Positions 43,659-53,665 of a DNA stretch of 64,000 bases are shown one piece after another (positions within the stretch are counted from its first letter, which is position 1; every line of letters begins with the position of its first letter). A program made the translations under genes and the position numbers. The notes beneath the pieces were generated by a model. It was not told where the DNA came from and did not search any database. It was given only the letters and a program-made list of their open reading frames with translations. The stretch lies in assembly GCF_048544455.1 (NCBI RefSeq), contig NC_133538.1:141915922-141979921 (forward strand), read 5' to 3'. This DNA comes from Silene latifolia (taxonomy: Eukaryota > Streptophyta > Magnoliopsida > Caryophyllales > Caryophyllaceae).

Positions 43659-46443
43659 TTAATTAACTGGCGCGTCGAGCTCGTCGAAGCGCAAGACTTC
43701 AACACGATTGTCTGCTTCAGTCGCCTCGTGGTAATGCTTCACATATTGGCCATTCACCTTGAATCTACGCCCCTCGGAATCTTCAAGCTCCACAGATCCA
43801 AATTTGGTAACAGCTGTCACCGTATAAGGACCACTCCATCTGGAGTTCACCTTGCCAGGAAATAGTCTCAGCCGGGCATTAAACAGCAGCACCTTTTGCC
43901 CAACATGGAACTCCCGAGGTAGGATTCTCTTGTCATGCCATCTCTTCGTCTTTTCCTTGTAAATGCGCGAGCTGTCATACGCATTAAGCCTAAACTCCTG
44001 TAATTCATCTAGCTGCAAAAGACGATTCTGACCACACAACTTAGGATCATAATTAAGCTCACGAATTGCCCACCAGGCCTTACATTCCAATTCAACAGGT
44101 AAGTGACACGATTTCCCATAAACTAGCCTATAAGGTGATGCACCAATTGGTGTCTTAAAGGCGGTTCTATAAGCCCATAATGTGTCATCTAGCTTAAGAC
44201 TCCAGTCCTTCCGTGACTTAGAAACTACCTTAGACAAGATCTCTTTCAACTCGCGATTAGAGACCTCTACCTGACCACTAGTTTGGGGATGATACCCCAA
44301 ACCACGCCGGTGTTGGACACCAACTCTAGACAGTATGGAAGTTAGTTTGTTTTCTTTGAAATGCATCCCCCATCACTAATGACGACCCTAGGGACACCAA
44401 AACGGGGGAATATGATCTTTTTGAACATCTTTATCACGGTCTTAGCATCACAATGGGGTGAAGCAATTGCCTCAACCCATTTTGACCCATAGTCTACAAA
44501 CTACTAAGATGTACCGTTACCTTTCTTTATGGATGGGAACGGTCCTTGGAAATCAATGCCCCAGACATCGAAAACCTCAACCTCTAGGATGCCGTTTTGT
44601 GGCATCTCATGTCTCTTTGAAATATTCCCTGATCGTTGGCAAGCGTCACAAGCTGAAACAAAAGACTTAGCGTCAGCAAACAAAGAAGGCCAGTAAAAAC
44701 CAGACTGAAGTATCTTAGCCACGGTGCACGATGGACCGTGGTGACCACCATATGAAGAGGAGTGACAGCCTTCCAGGACTATTTTGGTCTCCCACTGCGG
44801 AATACACCGTCTGTAGAGACCGTCTGCACATTCCTTAAACAAGTAAGGATCATCCGAATATCGCTTAGCGTTATACGTAAAACGCTTTCTTTTCTTTGAT
44901 GAGAAAGGTCAGGCGGCAGCTTGCCACTAACAACGAAGTTAGCTATATCTGCATACCAAGGTTTTTGGTTAACAATAGACGATATAACAACAATTAAAGT
45001 ATCGTCAGGAAAAGAATCATCAATGGGTAGGGAATCTTCCCCTTCTTGTCGCATCAGTCGCGACAAGTGATCAGCTACAACGTTCTCAGCTCCTTTCTTA
45101 TTCCTGATCTGCAAATCAAACTCCTGAAGAAGGAGTATCCATCTCAGTAGCCGTGGTTTGGCCTCCTTCTTAGCAAGGAGATGCCTCAAAGCTGCATGGT
45201 CGTAAAAAAGTGACTTCGACCCAACTAAATAAGTACGAAACTTCTCTAAGGCATAAACTACGGCTAACGACTTCTTCTCGGTGGTAGTGTACTTCACTTG
45301 AGCCTCATCCGAGTTCGGCTCGCATAGTAGATAGCATTCAAGGCTTTGTCTTTCCTCCGGCCAAGCACCGCTCCTAGTGCATAGTCACTCGCATCACATA
45401 TGACCTCAAACGGCAAGTCCCGGTTGGGAGGTCGTATGATCGGCGCAGAGACTAAAGCCTGCTTTAACCTGTTAAAAGCAGAAAGACAAGCATCAGTAAA
45501 CACAAAAGGGGCATCCTTAAGTAGCAACTGTGTAAGTGGTTTAGCAATTTTGGAGAAATCCTTGATAAACCGGCGATAAAAGCCGGCGTGACCAAGGAAA
45601 CTCCTCACCCCCTTAACGTTAACAGGAGGTGGTAATTGCTGAATCACTTCCACCTTTGCTTTATCAACTTCTATTCCCCTATCAGAAACTAAGTGCCCTA
45701 AGACAACTCCCTCGTTGACCATAAAGTGGCACTTCTCCCGATTCAGCATGAGATTGACTCAATACCGCCGCAACACTTTCTCAAGGTTAGACAGACAGAA
45801 ATCGGTAAAAATCACTTCCATATACACTGAAATCGTCCATAAAAACTTCCATGATAGACTCAATATATTCTGAAAATATCCCCATCATACACCTTTGGAA
45901 GGTGGCAGGGGCATTGCACAAACCAAAAGGCATTCTGCGATACGCAAAAACGCCTTTAGGACAGGTAAATGTAGTCTTAGCTTGATCGTCTGGGTGGATA
46001 GGGATCTGAAAGAACCCTGAATACTCGTCTAAATAGCAGAAAAATTTATGAGAAGCTAACCTTTCTACCATTTGATCAATAAAAGGAAGGGGAAAGTGAT
46101 CTTTCTTAGTGGCGGCATTCAGCTGTCTGTAGTCTATGCACATCCGCCAACTAGTTACTACTCGAGTAGGTATTAATTCATTTCTCTCATTCTTAACTAC
46201 AGTTGTCCCTCCTTTCTTCGGGACCACCTGTACTGGACTTACCCATCTAGAATTACCGACAGAATAAATAATACCTGCATCCAGCAGCTTCATTACCTCA
46301 GCCATCACGACATCTTGCATCTTCCGGTTCGGTTCAGCCGGGCACGACCCCCGTCTGCAAGGTTTGTGATCCTCCTCCACTCTATCCTCGTGCATACAAA
46401 TATCGGGACTAATCCCCGTGATATCGTCCAGTGAATAGCCCAT
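43659..46443 (-). pseudogene. pol: E4 Athila pol: RT, RNase H, integrase
   Basis: RT block 46443-45787: SRWVSPVQVVPKKGG, CIDYRQLNAATKKDHFPLPF, CYLDEYSG, MPFGLCNAPATFQRCM and the catalytic FMDDFSVYG. RT thumb and RNase H continue in 45749-45294 (FLGHAGFYRRFIKDFSKIAK, CDASDYALGAVLG) and 45297-44779 (YTTTEKKSLAVVYALEKF, DHAALRHLLAKK, VVADHLSRL). Integrase: HHCC region (GHHGP...CDACQR), IDFQGPFP (first D), VVISDGG (second D), [20 protein letters not shown] with the Glu, C-terminal region to 43659. About four frame changes or stops separate the blocks (near 45790, 45295, 44800, 44500-44370). Reading order matches Athila; it is the only Athila pol in this window. Confidence 0.9.
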
Positions 46444-46719
46444 TGCTTTCTTGTTTTTCTTAAGTACTGACTAACAAAGAGGTCAGCTGATCATCACTAA
46501 GCTTGGCACTGACAATGACTGGATATTGCTCTGTATCGTCTAAGAAAGCCTATTTAAGATGAGAAGGGAGAGGCTTACATTCCGGTACCTTTACCTCAAT
46601 GGAGCAAAGAGTGCTAATCATTTGTTCCACCTGTTCTCCCTCATGCTCATCTAAATCATCAACAAGCAAATCCAACACAGTCGTCATCGTGCCCTGGGCT
46701 ATCTCGCACACTCATAAAA

Positions 46720-47600
46720 AAGCATAAGAGCTTCTAGGGGTCCTTCATAAAAGAACCCGACCAGAAGTCATAAATAGACTCGTCAATGATATCGACCGAA
46801 TAGCAAGTGTCCTCTATCATTTGGTGGGCTAAAGTCTGGGCAAATGAATGTGATAGCGTCATCCCCTACCGCAAGAGTCGACGCCCTTGTCTCGACATCG
46901 ATAATGACCCACTGTACAAACGAATGGTCTTCCTAAGATAATTTGGGTCCGAGCGTCCTCGCCTATATCCAAAACAATGAAATCATGGGATATAAAGCTT
47001 GCCTATTTTCACAGGCACGTCCTCTAAGACACCTAAGGGTCTCCTAACAGATCTATCAGCCATCTGTAGGGTAATATTAGTCACTTTGAAATGACTCATC
47101 TTCAGTTTCTTGCAGACAGGAAGGGGCATGACACTGACACTGGCACCTAAATCGCAAAGGGCCTTATCAATAACCATATTACCTATGACACAGGTAATAG
47201 AAAAGCTGCCCGGGTTTTTCATTTTTGGAGGGGCCTTATTCAATAGCAAATTACTAGACTCTTCCATAAATGAAATTGTCTCAAATTCACTCAAATTTCT
47301 CTTACGCGTCACAATATCCTTCATAAACTTAGCGTAAGTGGGTACCTGAGTAACAAGTTCGGAAAAGGGAACAGTTACCTGGAGGTTCTTCACGACGTCC
47401 ACGAACTTACCGTACTGCTGCTCGATTTTTGCGTCCTTTAGACGACTTGGGAAGGGTACCCTGGTAGCGATGAGTGGCCCCGCAACCTTTTCCTTACCCT
47501 TATCATTGCGTGACGTCTCCACAGCAGGGGAAGATGACACGGTGGCGGTATTAGATAGTAAATTAGGATCCCCGCCACTTAAAGTACTGGATCGAGTACT
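46720..47600 (-). pseudogene. E4 gag C-terminus and protease
   Basis: An open frame from 47540 to 46983 covers VPFSELVTQVPTYAKFMKDI and the protease core CDLGASVSVMPLPV, and ends KIGKLYIP at a stop. Remnants of the IILGRPF block continue out of frame to about 46850. Preceded by the palindrome-bearing linker 47822-47588. Confidence 0.8.
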
Positions 47601-47822
47601 TTTATCAGTCGATCGACCAATTGCCTTTCCTGTTTCACTCGATCGACCTTGTTTTTCACTCGATCGAGTGATTTCTTCAGCATAGTTACTCGATCGAGTA
47701 AGATTGTCACTCGATCGACCAACTTGGAATTCTGCGCTTCTCGATCGACCACCGTTTTAACTCGATCGAGTTGTAGGGTGAGTTAAACTGCTCGATCGAG
47801 TAGAAAGGTCACTCGATCGAGT
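47588..47822 (-). repeat. TCGATCGA array inside gag linker, E4
   Basis: About ten copies with mixed flanks (ACTCGATCGAGT and GTCGATCGAC types), in the same gag position as in E1 and E2. Confidence 0.88.
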
Positions 47823-47992
47823 GGTTACAGCACACGCATTAAGTATTTCCTTCAAAAACTAGTCTAAATCATCATCCGAGTTATCGTCAGCTATCAAAAC
47901 CTCGTCTTCTTCATGAGTAAGGTCATTTTGAAAATTCATTGCACTGACTGGATCGCAAATTGGAAGAAGCTTGGCTTGGTCTGTCGCGAGTG

Positions 47993-48301
47993 TTAACTGC
48001 GCGACTTGTTTTTCAATTCCGATATAACTGTTTCAGATTGCCGTGACATCTTTGACATACTCAACATGATGGATTTTAATTCGGCAATTTCTTCTCTTGC
48101 AGAAGGAGAGACCGGTTGTGGTACTGGCGTAGAAGGGGTAGAATCATTCTTGATTTCTTCATACAGCTGGGAGAAAGGAACTCCCTGCTTGTATTTCTGG
48201 TAGGCAAGAAGGCGCTCAACACTTTCCATGCATAAGATAGTGTCATGCCCTTCCGTGCCACATCTACCACATGGCTCTTTATGCTCCGTAATAGTAGGCA
48301 T
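47993..48301 (-). pseudogene. E4 gag remnant: zinc knuckle only
   Basis: ATG at 48301 (MPTITEHKEP) leads directly into the knuckle CGRCGTEGHDTILC (C-x2-C-x4-H-x4-C), then a linker to a stop at 47993. The ~250-residue capsid region present in E1, E2 and family V is absent: leader sequence joins the knuckle after about 130 bp. Either an internal deletion or a reduced gag; the ATG may be fortuitous. Confidence 0.7.
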
Positions 48302-48435
48302 CTTGGCAAATAAACTTTCAAAGCAACTGCTAACCTGCAAACTGATCAAAACTTTGCAGAAATGAGATCAGTCTCAAGGAATGAATTCCTTGAGATGAGG
48401 GACAAACTTAATTAAAGCAACAATTTTGCGCCACC

Positions 48436-48453
48436 TCCCCGGCAACGGCGCCA
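48436..48453 (-). other. E4 primer-binding site, tRNA-Asp
   Basis: TGGCGCCGTTGCCGGGGA on the minus strand, five bases from the LTR end at 48459. Confidence 0.92.
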
Positions 48454-48458
48454 AAATT

Positions 48459-49883
48459 TGACACGTCTGTCGCGTACCTGTCAAAAATAACCAACTGGCT
48501 CTAACTAGTATAGCTAGGGAAGTCGGGTCGAATCCACAGAGAGGTAGGAAATTGTCGGCTAAATCTAAGTTCGTCAAGGTAACCAAATTGGGGGTTTATA
48601 AAATGTGATTTCTAAACTAAAGAGAACAAGGAGAAGAGAAATAAAAGGGAGGAATTAAACAGATAAAGAAGAACAGCTAAGACAAACGGTTCACCATAAT
48701 CATCCGGTCAAGTAATCTAGGTCCCAGGTCAATGCAATACGGTCTAAGGGGTAGCGAACGTCACCTTTCGGTCCTTAATTCACCCTAAAGTGTAAACAGT
48801 TTAACTTTCGCCCGCACTGCAATACTCTATTGTTCGCCACTAGTCTACCTCTTCCAACCTTTCGGTCCAGGTCAAGAATCACTAAGAATAAAGGTCTAAC
48901 TGCGTCGACTCAATTAGGCAATTACAATTAATTGTAGCATTTTAACAACAAAGACGGTACCAGCATTAACCTAGTAAATCGATTACTCTCCCTTCATATT
49001 ACGGATCCCCTATAGTCTCAGCATGAGAAAATTAGCTACTCATAATCGTTGAATTAACAATGACAACAAATAGGTAATTGGGATTAAACATTATGACAAC
49101 TGACAAAGATTGAATCAGGCAACTATTATGATAACGATAAATAGAGGGGAATTCAAGCAAATAATAGAATTTAGAATAAAGTAGAATGATAGTACCAATC
49201 GCGAAATCCAATCCGAGTAACGAAAGATAAAGAGAGCGCAAAAATCCAAGAACAGTAGTAAGGAAATACAGTGAAAATCCAACGAACGAAGGAAGGAGAG
49301 AGCCCCCTAACGTAGTCCTGCTGCTCTATCTTATACCAAATATTCATCCTAAAACCTAATCTATAGACAAATTACAAAAGCCCATAATATGATTAGGCGG
49401 AAATTAGCTAAAACATAGGAAACCGCTCGATCGAGTAGAAATAATCTACTCGATCGAACAAAGCATCACCAAACCACTCGATCGAGTGGAAATAACCCCC
49501 TCGATCGAGCACCTCTTGCAAAAGCTCCTCGATGGGCTCCTTAAACTGGTCGATCGACCAGTCTTGAGTACATAAAGCACTCGATCGAATAGTGAACCAC
49601 TCGATCGAGCTATATAGGCACGTTAGGACTTGAATTGCTTCCCGAACTCAGCTCACGCGTCTTCCAGGTGAAAGATTTCCCAGCTCCGGCTCCTTATTTT
49701 CCATGAATGCATACAATTGGGACAATTAAGGCTCGATTTAGCTCCTCTTCAGTCAATTCCTGCAAATTACAAATAACGGACCAAAGTTGAATATTCGGGG
49801 GTATTTGTAGCCAGATGCTACATAAAAAGTACAGAAATGCGTGTAAAAATGAGGTGAAAACCTTATATAAAAGACACGCATCA
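48459..49883 (-). mobile_element. E4 5' LTR (shared with truncated second copy)
   Basis: 1425 bp, nearly identical to 40248-41670, with seven palindromes at 49427-49610. Confidence 0.9.
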
Positions 49884-50248
49884 AATCTCCCCAAACCAAA
49901 CCTTTGCTTGTCCCCAAGGAAAAATGAATGCAACTAAGGGTGAACAATGGAATGGGACCAACGCATCAGCTACAAATCACCCACTAGAACCAATTTAATG
50001 CGATAATATGACAAAGTGGCAGTGAAAAGTGCAAACGAGTTAAATTAATGTTTCAAACTTACTGAACCGTCGACCTTGCAAGACTCAAAAGATATCGGAC
50101 TCTCACGGGTCACTCGTCACTCAAAATCAGGCACAAGGTGAGTATATATGTGAAAGATAGAAAGAAATCAGACACTCACCTAACTCGACCTATAAGAACA
50201 TGCATGCAGTTAACATGAATAAAGTCTCTACAACCGTACATATGCATT
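49884..50248 (-). mobile_element. Truncated 3' internal stub of a second E4-type copy
   Basis: Matches 41671-42035 almost base for base, including the polypurine tract beside the LTR, then stops at 50248 where Tat sequence resumes. Confidence 0.88.
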
Positions 50249-50524
50249 AATAAGAGAGAAATAAGAAGAATTGTTTTGGTGAGTTCAACTTAATGAAGCA
50301 CGCAGGTATTTATAGTGGAGAAGATTAGGGTTTCAACCGCAAAGGAAGTGGCTAATCATTAAGGAGGTTGCAGTAAATCTTAAACGCGTCATAAACTGCA
50401 GTAAAATAGCCGTTATAGGGAACTGACTAGGTATAACTTAACCGTTGGTTAATCTTCCTAAAAATAAAATTATCTCCTCATTTTTTCGTCCTGGCACACT
50501 GAAAATAAGGAGATAAGGGGCAAT
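50249..50524 (+). mobile_element. Tat 3' internal end (copy B)
   Basis: Resumption of the Tat element after E4, ending in the polypurine tract before 50525. Includes the leader of the antisense gene, about 20 bp longer than copy A on the left. Confidence 0.75.
50307..50315 (-). promoter_or_regulatory. Antisense TATA box (promoter of Tat antisense gene)
   Basis: CTATAAATA on the minus strand with AAACCCTAA upstream. Its transcript would run left into exon 1 at 40247 if E4 were absent. Confidence 0.55.
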
Positions 50525-51176
50525 TGTTAGGCCTGGAAATCCGCAGAAGCCCCTGATCAATATCTCATCTCAACCTGACCATCAAGCTATCAGGATGACA
50601 GGCTATCAGGGCACACGAAGATAGGTGCCAGGCCATGGAGAGGACAACGGTCAAAATATCAGGACGATATTAGACCATAAACGAATATTATAAAAGGATT
50701 ATATACGTGACATTGAATGAGAAGATCTCGCAGTAAATGCAGTAATTAAGGGAGGAATATTTAGCAATTATTACAGGCAATAATGGAGAATAATCCGCAT
50801 TCAATACAGTATCAGGCAGCCGTTCAAGATTGGAGCTTATATAAGGAACACTTTGAAGACATTGGAATCATATCGTTCCTGCACAAGAAGAAGCATACAT
50901 TTACATACGCAATACTTAGAGAAATATAAGCATTGTCATTTTCATACAATAATTCTCCCAAATTACATAGTGAAATCCTCTCCTGGCTTGGTGCCCGTGG
51001 TTTTTTCCCATTCAAGGGTTTTCCACGTACAAAATTCTTTGTCTCATTATTGTTATTATGATTATATTTACAGCTTTATGTTTGATCCTGACGACCTGAC
51101 CAATAGACCATTTAGAGCTAGTTAACCTTACATAACTCTACCCTGACCTGATTTCGCCTTGCGCAAAATCCACACA
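50525..51176 (+). mobile_element. Tat 3' LTR (copy B)
   Basis: TGTTAGGCCTGG...CACACA, about 652 bp, TATA box at 50838-50845. This is the 3' LTR of the Tat element whose pol lies at 8079-8432 and 34557-37468. Confidence 0.68.
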
Positions 51177-51215
51177 AAACAACTATAAAAATTCAAAATG
51201 AAGTAAATAAAAGGT

Positions 51216-51748
51216 TCATACTTGTCGTCCTCGACCACCAACAAGTGCCTCAATGGCAGTAGCCCGTAGCCGGTTGGCCACAGTCAACAATGCCACATGC
51301 TGAGACGGCGCCACTTGCATTTCGATAAACAAAGGTTTTTAATAAAATGGACAAATGTATTCTTATACAATAGCAAGAGCTAACTGACTCGATAACTTAC
51401 CCTCCTAACTAAGTTCTGCCACTCCTCTAGGCCAGCATCTGTCACCGCCTCGCCAAAATCGCGGAGCTCGGCGATCGTCGTCATCCCTGCTGCGTCAGTG
51501 TACTCGAGGGTCTCGGGATACGCTGGGGGCTCGACGCCCGCCTCCTCAACCTCTTGAAAATTCAAATGAAGTATTTATTTGATGATAATTCATCATTTTA
51601 TCCAGTCAACTCAAATATGGAAAATGAAGCACTTACCACGACCGGCCAGTACGCTAGCCTCTGGCGAATGAACACAGAGTACACCTCACCAGGAAGAAGA
51701 AGAGCGTCGCCACCAACGTCCGCCAGGTCAGCTGATCTGACCATTATT
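51216..51748 (-). pseudogene. 3' end of the unidentified three-exon gene (copy B)
   Basis: Exon a 51748-51637, exon b 51553-51401, exon c 51314-51216 (stop TGA, two codons later than copy A). Both acceptor sites that are AG in copy A read AA here, consistent with C-to-T change on the plus strand, so this copy could not be spliced normally. Cut at its 5' side by the Athila LTR at 51749. Confidence 0.55.
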
Positions 51749-53524
51749 TGAGCATATTTAGTCCCCGAATTAGCCTTGTTCCCATGCTTTTTAGTTCATA
51801 TTTGGGTCATTTATTGTCTTTAGTCCTTTGTTTTGCATATTCTTTGAGGTTTTGATCCCTTGGTAGAAAAGGAGTGCAAACCTTACATTTTCATGGCAAA
51901 ATGAAGCTAAATTGATTGAATTCAATGACCAAGCATCAAAGAGAAGACAAGACTAGAAGGCCTTTATACATATTGTAGTAGATGGGCAATAATGAGAAAA
52001 GATCCTTGCATCCCCGAGGAAATCCTCAAGGATTGTATGAAGAGAAAGGAAGAAAAGAAGAAAGGAAGAAGCTGATCTACAATCCGAGCGGATTGCCCAC
52101 AATCCGCCCGTCCAAGAGCAGGAATCCGAGCGTCTTCCTCAGAAGGACGCTCGTCCAAAACCACCACAATCCGCCCGTCCACCCCACAAATCCGCTCGTC
52201 CAAGAGACCCACAATCCGCTCGTCCCGTGCTCTGGACGCTCGGATTGTGTGACAGCTATTTCGTTTTGTACTTGTTCTATGAAGGATGCGCATACCTCGG
52301 GAAAGACTAGCAAAAAGGAGACTCGCATATTTTTCTGAGAGGAGCGATTCCTCAAGGACTTAATCATCATTTAAGCCTTTAGTAAACCCTAATTTGTGTA
52401 CCTAATCCCCACTATAAATACCCCATTAGTCTAATTAGATAATCATGTTCTTCTTAGCAATCTCTGGTGTAGTTTATTTCAATCTAATCTCTCTTTAATC
52501 TTATAATCAACTTTTAATCAAGTCTTAATACAAATCTCATTTCCTTAATCTCTCTTTTGTTCATCTTTCATTTTGGGTAATTGAAGATTATTTGGGTTAT
52601 TATTGGGAGATTGACAACCTTCCAATCAATCATCAAGTACTTCTATTATTCTTTGCTTTATTATTGGAATCATTAGTAGGTATAATTCTCTTAATCCCTT
52701 TTTAATTATTGTTAATTATCTTCATTTATTCATCATGTTTTACTTTGTTGGTATGATTGACAACCTTGCTAGCATGTTCAACATGATAATAACATGATAA
52801 TGAGTGAGTAGTTTCCTTAGCTAGGGTTAATGGGTAATTAGGGGAAACCAACATGGGGGATGATTCATACTTAAATTAATATTTATTCATAGTTTATTTG
52901 CTTGCTTGTTGTGATCTCAAATTATGCACATGTTATGTTTGATGAAATGCGAGCCTATGAATCCTTGCATTTTTTACCCGTCACCTATCTTTTCAATGAG
53001 ACTTGTAAGACATAAACCAACTCGAGTCTTATTAGACCATGCATATAGTTGAGTAGGAAAGATTAAGTCGACTTGTAGGTGTTGTACAATCTAATCGATT
53101 CGGCTCTGGGACCCAAACTTTCCTAGGATTGTAAGATATAAACCAACTCGATCCATCACAACAATAATTGCTTGCTTATAATTTGAGAATATGTTTGTAT
53201 GATCAATTCCCATGAATCTCCTATGACCCCATGATACCCTAGCGCCTTTTATCAATTGTTTACACCCCTTTTTAATCATCTTGCTTGTTTACTTTCATTG
53301 TTAATTAGTTTAGTGATTTTCTATTCAAACACCAAATTGTGACACCCCTAGACACCGCTAGTTGCAATTGAAAATCTCATCTCAATTCCCGTCCCTTGGG
53401 ATCCGACCTTTACTTGCCTCTTTACTAATTGTAGAGTTGTTTGTAAAGTTATAAATAGTGTTTTGATCTAGGTGCTCCTAACGACAAGTACCGAAAACTA
53501 AACCTCAAAGAGGAATACCGACAA
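51749..53524 (+). mobile_element. Athila family V 5' LTR (copy B)
   Basis: About 1776 bp, same landmarks as copy A: motif array 52080-52250, TATA CTATAAATA near 52411-52419, loop-motif hairpins near 53005-53165. Confidence 0.76.
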
Positions 53525-53529
53525 AAAAA

Positions 53530-53547
53530 TGGCGCCGTTGCCGGCGA
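53530..53547 (+). other. Primer-binding site, tRNA-Asp (copy B)
   Basis: TGGCGCCGTTGCCGGCGA: one mismatch (G to C) to the tRNA-Asp complement. Confidence 0.88.
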
Positions 53548-53665
53548 CGGTGTTAACTTGATTTAGATTTTCTTAGATTGTTATTATTTGTGTCTTTCTT
53601 TGCCTTAGGGAAGTAAAACTCCTCAAGGTTTGTTCTAATTATTTTCAAGTTGTTTGATATTTTGC

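Larger units (their letters stand above)
40248..50248 (-). mobile_element. E4: Athila-lineage element with pol, plus partial tandem copy
   Basis: Minus-strand element: 5' LTR 48459-49883, primer site 48436-48453, gag remnant, protease, RT-RNase H-integrase, 3' region, 3' LTR 40248-41670. Beyond the 5' LTR another 365 bp of 3' internal sequence (49884-50248) follows, so a second element shared this LTR and was truncated. The left flank AGTGG (40243-40247) has no partner on the right, as expected after truncation. Confidence 0.88.
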
